Shown: positions 26,488 through 35,220 of the stretch, piece by piece
How positions within the stretch are numbered: the stretch's first letter is position 1
How the letters are laid out: the number at the start of each line of letters is the position of its first letter
Assembly (NCBI RefSeq): GCF_009689985.1
Contig: NZ_QBAW01000003.1
Span: 1 to 64,000 of the forward strand
From: Helicobacter pylori
GTDB lineage: Bacteria; Campylobacterota; Campylobacteria; Campylobacterales; Helicobacteraceae
DNA length: 64,000 bases
Direction of reading: 5' to 3'
The notes under the pieces: model-generated
What the model was told of the DNA's origin: nothing
Seen by the model: only the letters and a program-made list of their open reading frames with translations
Database searches by the model: none
Translations under genes and position numbers: made by a program

Positions 26488-27615
26488 ATGACTTTTGAGC
26501 CTTATCCTTTTGAACGATTAAGAGCCTTGTTTAAAGAAATCACCCCTAAAAAAAAGGGGCTAGATTTAGGCATCGGCGAGCCACGATTTGAAACGCCCAA
26601 ATTCATTCAAGACGCTCTTAAAAGCCACGCCCATTCGCTCAATATCTACCCTAAAAGCGCGTTTGAAGAGGGTTTGAGGGAGGCTCAAAGAGGTTTTTTT
26701 AAACGCCGTTTTAAAATAGAATTGAAAGAAAACGAATTAATCTCCACGCTAGGATCTAGAGAAGTGTTATTCAATTTCCCTAGTTTTGTTTTATTTGACT
26801 ATCAAAACCCCACTATCGCCTACCCCAACCCCTTTTATCAAATCTATGAAGGAGCAGCCCAATTCGCTAGAGCCAAAAGCCTTTTAATGCCCTTAACTAA
26901 AGAAAATGATTTCACTCCAAGTTTGAATGAAAAAGAATTGCAAGAAGTGGATTTAGTGATCTTAAATTCCCCTAACAACCCCACCGGAAGAACCCTTTCT
27001 TTAGAAGAGCTGATTAGTTGGGTCAAACTCGCTTTAAAGCATGATTTTATTTTAATCAATGATGAATGCTACAGCGAAATTTATGAAAATACGCCTCCCC
27101 CTTCGCTTTTAGAAGCTTGCATGCTTATTGGTAATGAAGCGTTTAAAAATGTTTTGGTTATCCATTCGCTCTCCAAACGCTCCAGCGCTCCAGGGCTAAG
27201 GAGTGGTTTTATCGCTGGGGATAGCAGTATTTTAGAAAAATACAAAGCGTTTCGCACCTATTTAGGCTATACGAGCGCTAATGCGATCCAAAAGGCTAGT
27301 GAAATAGCTTGGCTAGATGATGCGCATGCAGAATTTTTCCGCAATATTTATGCGAATAATTTGAAACTAGCGCGAAAAATCTTTAAAAACACGCTCATTT
27401 ATCCTTATAGTTTTTATGTGTATCTGCCCGTTCAAAACGGCGAAAATTTTGCCAAAACGCTTTATCAAAACGAAGGCATTATTACTTTACCGGCTTTGTA
27501 TTTAGGGCGCAATCACATCGGCACTGATTGCGTGCGTTTAGCCCTTGTCTATGACACCCCCCTTTTAGAAAAGCCTTTAGAAATCATAGAAACTTATCGA
27601 GAAAATCATGCTTGA
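26488..27615 (+). CDS. Aminotransferase class I/II, N-succinyldiaminopimelate aminotransferase type (DapC)
   Basis: The 375-residue PLP enzyme has [10 protein letters not shown] near 24-33 and NSPNNPTGR around residue 165. The PLP lysine is in [18 protein letters not shown], the SLSK-R-S...R-G pattern of class I. The fold matches DapC/LL-DAP-aminotransferase-like enzymes, and the overlap of eight bases with murC ties it to peptidoglycan precursor supply. DapD for the same branch is encoded on the other side of the divergent promoter region. Exact substrate is inferred, not shown. No strong ribosome site precedes the ATG. Confidence 0.8.
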   Translation: MTFEPYPFERLRALFKEITPKKKGLDLGIGEPRFETPKFIQDALKSHAHSLNIYPKSAFEEGLREAQRGFFKRRFKIELKENELISTLGSREVLFNFPSFVLFDYQNPTIAYPNPFYQIYEGAAQFARAKSLLMPLTKENDFTPSLNEKELQEVDLVILNSPNNPTGRTLSLEELISWVKLALKHDFILINDECYSEIYENTPPPSLLEACMLIGNEAFKNVLVIHSLSKRSSAPGLRSGFIAGDSSILEKYKAFRTYLGYTSANAIQKASEIAWLDDAHAEFFRNIYANNLKLARKIFKNTLIYPYSFYVYLPVQNGENFAKTLYQNEGIITLPALYLGRNHIGTDCVRLALVYDTPLLEKPLEIIETYRENHA

Positions 27616-28957
27616 AACCCCAAAAGTTTTACTCAAAAACCTGCAAGATTGCAAGATCCATTTTATCGGTATAGGGGGGATTGGCATTTCAGGCTTAGCC
27701 AAATACCTTAAAGCGCAAGGGGCTACAATCAGCGGCTCTGATATTGCCATAAGCCCCAGCGTTAAGTATTTGAAAGCTTTAGGCGTAGAAATCAATATCC
27801 CGCATGATCCAAAAGCGATCAATAATCAAGATGCCATCATCCATTCAGCCATTATTAAAGAAGACAATACAGAAATACAAAGGGCTAAGGAATTAGAAAT
27901 CCCTATTTTATCTCGCAAAGACGCTTTGTATTCTATCCTTAAAGACAAGCGCGTTTTTAGCGTGTGCGGGGCTCATGGAAAAAGCAGTATCACCGCCATG
28001 TTAAGCGCGATTTGCCCCTTTTTTGGAGCGATTATTGGGGCGCATTCTAAAGAGTTTGATTCCAATGTGCGAGAGAGCGCGAATGATAGCTTGGTTTTTG
28101 AAGCCGATGAGAGCGATTCAAGTTTTTTATTTTCTAACCCTTATGCTGCGATTGTGCCTAACACAGAGCCAGAACATTTGGAGCATTATGACCATGATTT
28201 AGAGCGCTTTTTCTTCGCTTATGAATATTTTTTAGACCATGCTCAAAAAAGAGTGATCTATAAAGAAGATCCTTTTTTAAAACACTATTCTAAAGACGCT
28301 ATTGTTTTAGAAAAAAAAGACATTTATAATATCCAATACATTTTAAAAGACGGCGAGCCTTACACTTCATTTGAATTGAAAAACTTGGGGGCTTTTTTGG
28401 TGTGGGGGTTAGGCGAACATAACGCTACGAATGCGAGTTTGGCGATTTTAAGCGCTTTAGATGAATTGAATTTAGAAGAAATTAGAAATAATTTATTGAA
28501 TTTCAAAGGCATTAAAAAACGCTTTGATATTTTGCAAAAAAACGCACTCATCCTCATTGATGATTACGCCCACCACCCTACTGAAATCAGCGCCACTTTA
28601 AAAAGCGCTAGGATTTATGCTAACTTATTGAACATGCAAGAAAAAATTATTGTGATCTGGCAAGCGCACAAATATTCTCGCTTAATGGATAATTTAGAAG
28701 AGTTTAAAAAATGTTTTTTAGAGCATTGCGACAGATTGATTATCCTACCCGTTTATAGCGCGAGTGAAGTTAAAAGAGATATTGATTTGAAAGCCCATTT
28801 TAAACATTATAACCCCACCTTTATAGACAGGGTGCGTAAAAAAGGGGATTTTTTAGAGCTGTTAGTCAATGATAATGTCATAGAAACGATTGAAAAAGGC
28901 TTTGTGATAGGCTTTGGAGCGGGGGATATTACCTATCAATTGAGAGGCGAAATGTAA
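27608..28957 (+). CDS. murC: UDP-N-acetylmuramate-L-alanine ligase
   Basis: MurC adds L-Ala to UDP-MurNAc with ATP. The 449-residue protein has the N-terminal Rossmann start [17 protein letters not shown] (about 18-34) and the P-loop [13 protein letters not shown] at about 119-131. [11 protein letters not shown] binds Mg2+ and [17 protein letters not shown] is the domain-3 motif, and the end is [11 protein letters not shown]. It overlaps the upstream aminotransferase gene by eight bases and the downstream gene by one (ATG of the next inside the stop region). Confidence 0.95.
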   Translation: MLETPKVLLKNLQDCKIHFIGIGGIGISGLAKYLKAQGATISGSDIAISPSVKYLKALGVEINIPHDPKAINNQDAIIHSAIIKEDNTEIQRAKELEIPILSRKDALYSILKDKRVFSVCGAHGKSSITAMLSAICPFFGAIIGAHSKEFDSNVRESANDSLVFEADESDSSFLFSNPYAAIVPNTEPEHLEHYDHDLERFFFAYEYFLDHAQKRVIYKEDPFLKHYSKDAIVLEKKDIYNIQYILKDGEPYTSFELKNLGAFLVWGLGEHNATNASLAILSALDELNLEEIRNNLLNFKGIKKRFDILQKNALILIDDYAHHPTEISATLKSARIYANLLNMQEKIIVIWQAHKYSRLMDNLEEFKKCFLEHCDRLIILPVYSASEVKRDIDLKAHFKHYNPTFIDRVRKKGDFLELLVNDNVIETIEKGFVIGFGAGDITYQLRGEM

Positions 28958-29322
28958 TGGGCGTAGCGGTTGTTTTATTTTTGACGCTAATTTTATTGTT
29001 TTTAGTTTTAAGGGATTTTGGTTTAGTTAGCCCCAAACAAAAGATTTTAGCTTTTTTAATCGTAGGGATTATAGGAGCGAGCATCAGCGTTTATACTTAC
29101 AAGCAAAACCAACAAAACCAACAAGAAATCGCTTTACAAAGAGCGTTTTTAAGGGGGGAAACCCTGTTGTGTAAAGGCATTAAAGTCAATAACCAAACCT
29201 TTAATTTAGTGAGCGGGACTTTGAGCTTTTTAGGCAAAAAACAAACCCCTATGAAAGACGTTCTTGTGGATTTGGATTCTTGTCAAACGCTCCAAAAAGA
29301 TCCCTTAATCCAACCCCAATGA
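28957..29322 (+). CDS. Small membrane protein, function unknown
   Basis: The 121-residue product has two closely spaced hydrophobic segments (about 3-18 and 27-47). A Gln/Asn-rich stretch (KQNQQNQQEIALQRAFLRGE) and a small polar C-terminal domain with conserved-looking CKGIKVNNQTFNLVSGTLSF follow. The C-terminus is probably periplasmic. No known family recognised; position equals HP0622. The start overlaps the last base of murC, and the stop TGA lies inside an 11-base tandem repeat leading into mutS2. Confidence 0.7.
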   Translation: MGVAVVLFLTLILLFLVLRDFGLVSPKQKILAFLIVGIIGASISVYTYKQNQQNQQEIALQRAFLRGETLLCKGIKVNNQTFNLVSGTLSFLGKKQTPMKDVLVDLDSCQTLQKDPLIQPQ

Positions 29323-29346
29323 ATACCCAATGAATACCCAATGAAT
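29319..29346 (+). repeat. 11-bp tandem repeat at the HP0622/mutS2 junction
   Basis: The unit AATGAATACCC occurs two times and is followed by a third partial copy (AATGAATA). The first copy contains the TGA of the upstream gene, and the region supplies several ATG/TGA pairs just before the mutS2 ATG at 29348. Changes of one unit would alter only the spacing between the two genes. Confidence 0.75.
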
Positions 29347-29347
29347 A

Positions 29348-31594
29348 ATGAGTAATAATAATACCCCACCCAAACCCCTAGAAGAAAGCCTGGATTTAAA
29401 AGAGTTTATCGCTCTTTTTAAAACCTTTTTTGCAAAAGAAAGGGACACTATCGCTTTAGAAAACGATCTCAAACAGGCTTTCACTTATCTAACTGAAGTG
29501 GATTCGATCGGTTTGATCGCCCCCAAAAGCGTGAAAGAAAGCGATCTTATTCTTATCAAACTCACCAAATTAGGGACGCTCCATTTAGATGAAATTTTTG
29601 AGATTGTCAAACGATTGCGCTACATTGTCGTTTTACAAAACGCTTTTAAAACTTTCACGCATTTAAAATTTCATGAACGCCTTAACGCTATTATTTTACC
29701 CCCTTTTTTTAATGATCTGATCGCTTTATTGGATGATGAAGGGCAAATCAAACAAGGGGCGAACGCTACCCTAGATGCTTTGAATGAAAGCTTGAACCGC
29801 CTTAAAAAAGAGAGCGCTAAAGTCATTCATCATTACGCCCACTCTAAAGAGCTTGCCCCTTATTTAGTGGATACGCAAAGCCACCTTAAGCATGGCTATG
29901 AATGCCTTTTATTAAAGAGCGGGTTTTCTAGCGCGATCAAAGGCGTTGTGCTAGAAAGGAGTGCTAATGGTTATTTCTATCTTTTGCCTGAAAGCGCGCA
30001 AAAAATCGCCCAAAAAATCGCGCAAATTGGTAATGAAATAGATTGCTGTATTGTTGAAATGTGTCAAACTCTAAGCCGTAGCTTGCAAAAACACCTTTTA
30101 TTTTTAAAATTCCTTTTCAAAGAATTTGATTTTTTAGACAGCTTGCAAGCACGGCTTAATTTCGCTAAAGCCTACAATTTAGAATTTGTCATGCCAAGCT
30201 TTACGCAAAAAAAAATGATTTTAGAAAACTTTTCGCACCCCATTTTGAAAGAGCCAAAGCCCTTAAATTTGAAGTTTGAAAAATCCATGCTCGCTGTTAC
30301 TGGCGTGAATGCGGGCGGGAAAACCATGCTCTTAAAATCGCTTTTAAGCGCGGCGTTTTTGAGCAAGCATCTCATTCCTATGAAAATCAACGCTCATCAT
30401 TCCATTATCCCCTATTTTAAAGAAATCCACGCCATTATCAACGACCCCCAAAACAGCGCGAACAATATCTCTACTTTTGCAGGCAGAATGAAGCAATTTA
30501 GCGCTCTTTTATCCAAAGAAAACATGCTTTTAGGCGTTGATGAAATTGAGCTAGGGACTGACGCTGATGAAGCGAGCAGTTTGTATAAAACCCTGTTAGA
30601 AAAATTGCTTAATCAAAACAACCAAATCGTTATCACCACGCACCACAAACGCTTGAGCGTGTTAATGGCAGAAAACCAAGAAGTGGAATTACTAGCCGCT
30701 CTTTATGACGAAGAAAAAGAACGGCCCACTTACACTTTTTTAAAAGGGGTTATTGGCAAAAGCTATGCGTTTGAAACCGCTTTACGCTATGGCGTGCCGC
30801 ATTTCTTGATTGAAAAAGCGAAAGCCTTCTATGGCGAAGATAAGGAAAAATTGAACGTTTTGATTGAAAATTCCAGCGCGCTAGAAAGGGAATTAAAACA
30901 AAAAAATGAAAGCTTAGAGAACGCTTTAAAAGAGCAAGAAGATTTAAAAAACGCATGGCTTTTAGAAATGGAAAAACAAAAAGAAATCTTTCACCATAAA
31001 AAATTGGAATTGGAAAAATCCTACCAGCAAGCCCTAAATATCTTAAAAAACGAAGTCGCTTCAAAAGATACCAGCTCTATGCATAAAGAAATCCATAAAG
31101 CGAGCGAGATTTTAAACAAACATAAGACAGGCCAGGAAATCCCGCAAACAATAACAAGCTTTCAAATTAACGAAAAAGCGCGCTATAAAAATGAAAGCGT
31201 GATGGTTATACAAATTTTAGACAAGGGCTATTGTTTGGTAGAAACCGAGCTTGGCATGCGTTTGAAAGCGCATGGGAGTTTGTTGAAAAAAATCCAAAAA
31301 CCCCCTAAAAACAAATTCAAACCCCCTAAAACCATCATTCCTAAACCTAAAGAAGCGAGCTTGCGCCTTGATTTAAGAGGGCAACGCAGCGAAGAAGCCC
31401 TAGATTTACTAGACGCTTTTTTAAATAATGCACTTTTAGGGGGCTTTGAAGAAGTGCTGATTTGCCATGGCAAGGGGAGCGGGATTTTAGAAAAGTTTGT
31501 GAAAGAATTTCTAAAAAACCACCCCAAAGTGGTGAGTTTTAGCGACGCTCCCATTAATTTAGGTGGCAGTGGGGTTAAAATCGTTAAATTGTAG
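29348..31594 (+). CDS. mutS2: MutS2 endonuclease/anti-recombination protein
   Basis: MutS2 suppresses homologous and homeologous recombination and takes part in repair of oxidised DNA in H. pylori (published); it has no mismatch-recognition domain. The 748-residue protein has the MutS core and an ATPase with Walker A VTGVNAGGKTMLLKS (about 315-329), Walker B MLLGVDEIELGTDADE, and the ITTHHKRL switch. A coiled-coil region lies at about 500-590, and the C-terminal Smr nuclease domain starts at DLRGQRSEEALDLL (about 675) with CHGKGSGIL. The start ATG follows the tandem repeat and no strong ribosome site is seen, so it may rely on coupling. Confidence 0.94.
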   Translation: MSNNNTPPKPLEESLDLKEFIALFKTFFAKERDTIALENDLKQAFTYLTEVDSIGLIAPKSVKESDLILIKLTKLGTLHLDEIFEIVKRLRYIVVLQNAFKTFTHLKFHERLNAIILPPFFNDLIALLDDEGQIKQGANATLDALNESLNRLKKESAKVIHHYAHSKELAPYLVDTQSHLKHGYECLLLKSGFSSAIKGVVLERSANGYFYLLPESAQKIAQKIAQIGNEIDCCIVEMCQTLSRSLQKHLLFLKFLFKEFDFLDSLQARLNFAKAYNLEFVMPSFTQKKMILENFSHPILKEPKPLNLKFEKSMLAVTGVNAGGKTMLLKSLLSAAFLSKHLIPMKINAHHSIIPYFKEIHAIINDPQNSANNISTFAGRMKQFSALLSKENMLLGVDEIELGTDADEASSLYKTLLEKLLNQNNQIVITTHHKRLSVLMAENQEVELLAALYDEEKERPTYTFLKGVIGKSYAFETALRYGVPHFLIEKAKAFYGEDKEKLNVLIENSSALERELKQKNESLENALKEQEDLKNAWLLEMEKQKEIFHHKKLELEKSYQQALNILKNEVASKDTSSMHKEIHKASEILNKHKTGQEIPQTITSFQINEKARYKNESVMVIQILDKGYCLVETELGMRLKAHGSLLKKIQKPPKNKFKPPKTIIPKPKEASLRLDLRGQRSEEALDLLDAFLNNALLGGFEEVLICHGKGSGILEKFVKEFLKNHPKVVSFSDAPINLGGSGVKIVKL

Positions 31595-31694
31595 TTTTTG
31601 GCACTTTTTATGGGGAATGCAAAAATCCGCTTTAAACTACCCTATTTTACACCAGCACCCAATGAGGACAAAGCCTTTTAAAAGAGCGTTGAAA

Positions 31695-31729
31695 AAGGGT
31701 TTTTATCGCTTAATTGAGTCAAAACCCTT
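31695..31729. terminator. Inverted repeat between mutS2 and ppa
   Basis: AAGGGTTTT (31695-31703) and AAAACCCTT (31721-31729) form a nine-pair stem with a 17-base loop, placed between convergent mutS2 and ppa. It is AT-rich with short A/T runs on both sides and could end transcription in both directions. The preceding 100 bases (31595-31694) show no gene. Confidence 0.5.
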
Positions 31730-31737
31730 AAAAATCT

Positions 31738-32259
31738 TTAGCCTTGATAGGCTTTTATGGCTTTTTCTAAAACCTTAATCGCGCTCTCTTTGTTTTCAAA
31801 CCCCTTGACTTTCACCCATTTATTAGGCTCTAAATCCTTGTAAGTTTCAAAAAAATGTTTGATTTTATCCAAAGTGTGTTTGGATAAATCATCAATATCC
31901 TTGACATAGGAATGCGTGGGATCAATCTTATCTATGGGCAGAGCGAGTAATTTTTCATCCATTCCGCTTTCATCTTCCATGTTCAAAACCCCAACCAAGC
32001 GCGCTTTCACTACGCTCCCGGCTTGAAAAGCCACATCGCTTAAAACCAGCGCATCTACAGGGTCGCCATCAGATCCTAAAGTGTTAGGCACAAAGCCGTA
32101 ATTCGCGGGGTAATTTTGCGCCCCATAAAGCACCCTATCCACCATTAAAGCCCCGCTTTCTTTATCCAATTCATACTTGATATTAGAATGCTTGGATATT
32201 TCAATCACCACGCACAAAGAATCAGCGTCATGGCTCACTTCTAATTGGTCTAAATTCAT
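31738..32259 (-). CDS. ppa: Inorganic pyrophosphatase
   Basis: Ppa hydrolyses pyrophosphate released by biosynthetic reactions. This family I enzyme of 173 residues has IEISKHSNIKYELDKESG, the metal-binding core DGDPVDALVL (the family signature D-G-D-P-x-D) and KIDPTHSYVKDIDDL further on. Length is normal. AAGGAGA precedes the ATG. Confidence 0.95.
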   Translation of the reverse strand: MNLDQLEVSHDADSLCVVIEISKHSNIKYELDKESGALMVDRVLYGAQNYPANYGFVPNTLGSDGDPVDALVLSDVAFQAGSVVKARLVGVLNMEDESGMDEKLLALPIDKIDPTHSYVKDIDDLSKHTLDKIKHFFETYKDLEPNKWVKVKGFENKESAIKVLEKAIKAYQG

Positions 32260-32314
32260 TGCAATCTCCTTTGAATAACAAAAAAGAATTATTCTAACAT
32301 AAAGCCCGCTCTTT

Positions 32315-33557
32315 TTAAACCTCTTTAGAGGTTTTTAAAGGAGCGTATTGTTTGCTGTATTTGTGAAAGGCTTTTAAGCACTTTTGAGCGTTGAATTTAT
32401 GATAAAAAAGATTATCAAAATAAGATTTTTTAGGAGGCTTTAATGAAATGTCAGGCTTTTTTGCATTTTGAATGGTGCTATTGAAAGCATGCTTGTTTAA
32501 AGAAACAGGGCAAGGCAAATAGGTAAAATTAGCCACATCATGGTAAGTGGGATTGTTCATAAACATATCCACCGGCTCTATGATTTTAAAACGCTCCGTG
32601 GCTTCTATAAAGGTTTTAGCGCCTTTTGGCGTGAGGTAGTAGCCTGCCGTAGTGGCCACATACACGCTGGTGAGGTAAAAATGCTCTAAAAATAGCGCTT
32701 CTTTTTCGCTATCAGCACGCCTTTCCCAAAAGGTCTCTTTAATGTTTGTTTCTTTTGCCAGTAAGGATTCGTATTTTGTGGTGAGATCATCGTATTTTCC
32801 TGTGAGATCATCGTATTTTCCTGTGAGATCATCGTATTTTGCTACGAGTTTCTTATACACTTCTGTCCGAGCTAAAATACTTCCAATGAAGCGGTTGAGT
32901 TTTCTTTTAATTTTTCTAAAAACCACTGGGTTAAAAGAGGTTTTTTGGGGCGCTATTTTGCAAGGATCAGATAGTTCTTTAGGGTCTTGTTGCGTTTCAA
33001 TAATAAAATCTTGCTGCGTATCTTGTGCGGGATTGGGGGGGGGGGGGGGTAACTTCATGATTTTCAATAGGCGTTTTTTCCATAGACGCTTCAACCTCTT
33101 CAGTTTCTGTATAGATAGGGAGAGAGTGCAAATTGGTTTTATGCCCTCCCCAATAATGCCCATAGAGTCTCACAAAATCAAAAGGGCTTTTCAAGCAATC
33201 TTCTAAGGCTTGCATGAAATTAGACTCTAAGGCTACATCATCTTCTAAAATAACGATCGGTTGGTTTGTTTTAACGCATTCTTTCCACAAAAAATAATGG
33301 CTTAAATAGCACCCAAATTCTTGGGGCAATAATTCTTGATAACAATAATCAGAATGGAACCAATCGGATTTTAACAAACTTGAAGAATCATAAAGCTCTT
33401 GAACGAGTTTTTCAAAATCTTGATGTTTGGGGCTAATAGCGTCAAAGATTTGAAAAACACAACGGTCTTTAAATTTTTCATTGGATTCTAAAATTAGTTT
33501 TTCAGTATCCAAACGCCTTTGACTTTCTTTTAAAGAAATGATATAAATTTGTGTCAA
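32315..33557 (-). CDS. GT25 glycosyltransferase (Lewis-type), phase-OFF by a C15 tract
   Basis: Two overlapping frames make up one gene. The first 186-codon frame starts at a TTG (33557) with AGGAG five bases upstream and carries the GT25 start IYIISLKESQRRLDT and the metal motif VILEDDVALESNF. It passes through CCCCC... at 33049-33035 and stops early. The second frame, entered if the tract were 14 or 17 C long, gives the rest: a Pro/Gln linker, KYDDLTGKYDDLTGKYDDLT heptads, the AGYYLTPKGAKTFIEATERF segment and a basic tail ending in KTSKEV. The joined product would be about 413 residues. It resembles the phase-variable beta-1,3-galactosyltransferase JHP0563/HP0619 that builds type 1 Lewis antigens. 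Its 5' and 3' parts nearly duplicate the next gene. Confidence 0.82.
32781..32843 (-). repeat. 21-bp tandem repeat encoding heptads
   Basis: Three near-identical 21-base units (starts 32781, 32802, 32823) plus a diverged fourth at about 32760. On the coding strand each encodes seven residues, approximately KYDDLTG. Unit number can change without changing frame. The pattern resembles the DDLRVNY heptads of H. pylori fucosyltransferases, which set dimerisation and reach. Confidence 0.9.
33035..33049 (-). repeat. Poly-C (C15) contingency tract
   Basis: Fifteen uninterrupted G on the plus strand, C on the coding strand. Upstream codons read GTT-ACC and downstream codons AAT-CCC-GCA. A tract of 3n-1 (14 or 17) joins the two frames, so the present length of 15 is OFF. 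Length calls in such tracts may differ between cells of one culture and may also be affected by sequencing error. Confidence 0.92.
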
Positions 33558-33609
33558 ATGAACTCCTAAATATGGTATTCCATTCTACCATAAAGTTTTT
33601 TCATTCTTT

Positions 33610-34608
33610 TTAAACCTCTTTAGGGGTTTTTAAATGATCGTATTGTTTGCTGTATTTGTGAAAGGCTTTTAAACGCTTTTTAGCGTTAAGGCTATAGTAG
33701 AAAAGATTCTTAAAAGTTGATTTTTTAGGCGGAGACGGGTAAGATTTCAAGCTCTTTTTTTGGGGCTTTTGAATAGTGCTGTCTAAAGAATGCTCGCTTA
33801 AAGAAACAGGGCAAGGCACATAAGTCAGATTCGCTATATCATGATAAGCAGAATTATCCATAAACATATCCACCGGCTCTATGATTTTAAAACGCTCCGT
33901 GGCTTCTATAAAAGTTTTAGCGCCCTTAGGGGTTAAATAATAACCGGCTGTAGAAGCCACATACACGCTGGTGAGGTAAAAATGCTCTAAAAAAAAGGCT
34001 TCTTTTTCATGCGTTGCGTAATAGCTTTTTTGTATTTTTTTGAGAATATAGTGGATAACTTTATGGGTAGAAAGATTTAAAAATCTAGAAACATCAAAAA
34101 ATTTTTTAAATTTTTCTAAAATAGGGTTATTTTTAAAAGGATAATCAAAGGGAGGAAATACAAATTCTTTGGGTAAAACATGGAATTTTGTCTCGTGGTA
34201 ATACCAATAGCACCCATAGAGTCTCACAAAATCAAAAGGGCTTTTCAAGCAATCTTCTAAGGCTTGCATGAAATTAGATTCTAGCGTTACATCATCTTCT
34301 AAAATAACGACCGGTTGGTTTGTTTTGACGCATTCTTTCCACAAAAGATAATGGCTTAAATAGCACCCTAATTCAGGAAAAGTCAAACCAGCGCCCACAT
34401 AAGAATGATACCAATCAGATTGCAATAAACTTGGGGCGTCATAAAGCTCTTGAAGTAATTTTTCAAAATCTTGATGTTTGGGGCTAATAGCGTCAAAGAT
34501 TTGAAAAACACAATGGCCTTTAAATTTTTCATTGGATTCTAAAACGAGTTTTTCAGTATCCAAACGCCTTTGACTTTCTTTTAAAGAAATGATATAAACA
34601 GAGATCAC
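33610..34608 (-). CDS. GT25 family LPS glycosyltransferase, intact copy
   Basis: This 332-residue protein has the GT25 N-terminus VYIISLKESQRRLDTEK, the cysteine/aromatic ELGCYLSHYLLWKECVK, the metal-binding VVILEDDVTLESNF at about 110-123, and AGYYLTPKGAKTFIEATERF in the C-terminal half. It ends with a basic tail (NAKKRLKAFHKYSKQY). Compared with the downstream gene, roughly the first 125 and the last 120 codons are near-identical and the middle is different. This copy has no poly-C or heptads. It corresponds to the jhp0562/jhp0563 pair of galactosyltransferase-like genes known to recombine. The start is GTG at 34608, 20 bases after the adk stop, with no good ribosome site. Acceptor and linkage are not readable from sequence. 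Confidence 0.82.
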   Translation of the reverse strand: MISVYIISLKESQRRLDTEKLVLESNEKFKGHCVFQIFDAISPKHQDFEKLLQELYDAPSLLQSDWYHSYVGAGLTFPELGCYLSHYLLWKECVKTNQPVVILEDDVTLESNFMQALEDCLKSPFDFVRLYGCYWYYHETKFHVLPKEFVFPPFDYPFKNNPILEKFKKFFDVSRFLNLSTHKVIHYILKKIQKSYYATHEKEAFFLEHFYLTSVYVASTAGYYLTPKGAKTFIEATERFKIIEPVDMFMDNSAYHDIANLTYVPCPVSLSEHSLDSTIQKPQKKSLKSYPSPPKKSTFKNLFYYSLNAKKRLKAFHKYSKQYDHLKTPKEV

Positions 34609-34628
34609 AGCTCATTCTTTAGTCGCAT

Positions 34629-35204
34629 TTAATTCCCAAAAGACAAAATATATTCTTGCATTTCATTCACGATTTCTTCAATGCTTCTTTCGCCATTGAT
34701 GATTTTATGCAAACGCTTAGCCTTGTAGAAGTTTTGGATTTCAACCAACGGGTCTAAAAACACCCGCATGCGGTTATGAAACACCTTTTCATTATCATCA
34801 GCCCCCCTAGAGCGCCCTAAAACCCTTTCTTTAGCGGTGTTTTCACTCACTTCTACTTCAATCACGCTTTTTAAGATCACTTCGTTTTGAGCGTTCAATT
34901 CCTTATCCAAAGCTTGCATTTGTTCCACGCTCCTGGGATAACCATCAATTAAAATGATCCCTTTGCTAGAACTTTTAATCGCTGAAAGGATCGTTTCTAC
35001 CACAATCTCTAAAGGCACTAATTCGCCTTGAGAAGTGAATTTTTCAATCAATAAACCTCGTTCGCTCTTTTTAGCGCTCTCAGCCCTGAGTAAATCCCCA
35101 GTAGAAAAATGAGCGATTTTTTCGCTGTTATTCTTAGCGATAAGCTCTGCATCAGTGGTTTTACCACTCCCTGGGGCTCCAATAATCAAAAATAGTTGTT
35201 TCAT
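34629..35204 (-). CDS. adk: Adenylate kinase
   Basis: Adk interconverts ATP+AMP and 2 ADP. The 191-residue short form lacks the zinc-type LID insert. P-loop [12 protein letters not shown] is at 9-20, [11 protein letters not shown] binds [17 protein letters not shown] carries the DGYPR motif, and GRSRGADDN is the LID arginine region. It lies between aspS (gap 16) and the GT25 gene. Confidence 0.95.
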   Translation of the reverse strand: MKQLFLIIGAPGSGKTTDAELIAKNNSEKIAHFSTGDLLRAESAKKSERGLLIEKFTSQGELVPLEIVVETILSAIKSSSKGIILIDGYPRSVEQMQALDKELNAQNEVILKSVIEVEVSENTAKERVLGRSRGADDNEKVFHNRMRVFLDPLVEIQNFYKAKRLHKIINGERSIEEIVNEMQEYILSFGN

Positions 35205-35220
35205 ATCATATCCTTTTAAA

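Noticed and set aside
32997..33557. A complete short glycosyltransferase of 186 residues
   Set aside because: Its last ~15 residues after the poly-C run are out of the family frame and the C-terminal half continues in the next frame; it is the OFF form of one gene.
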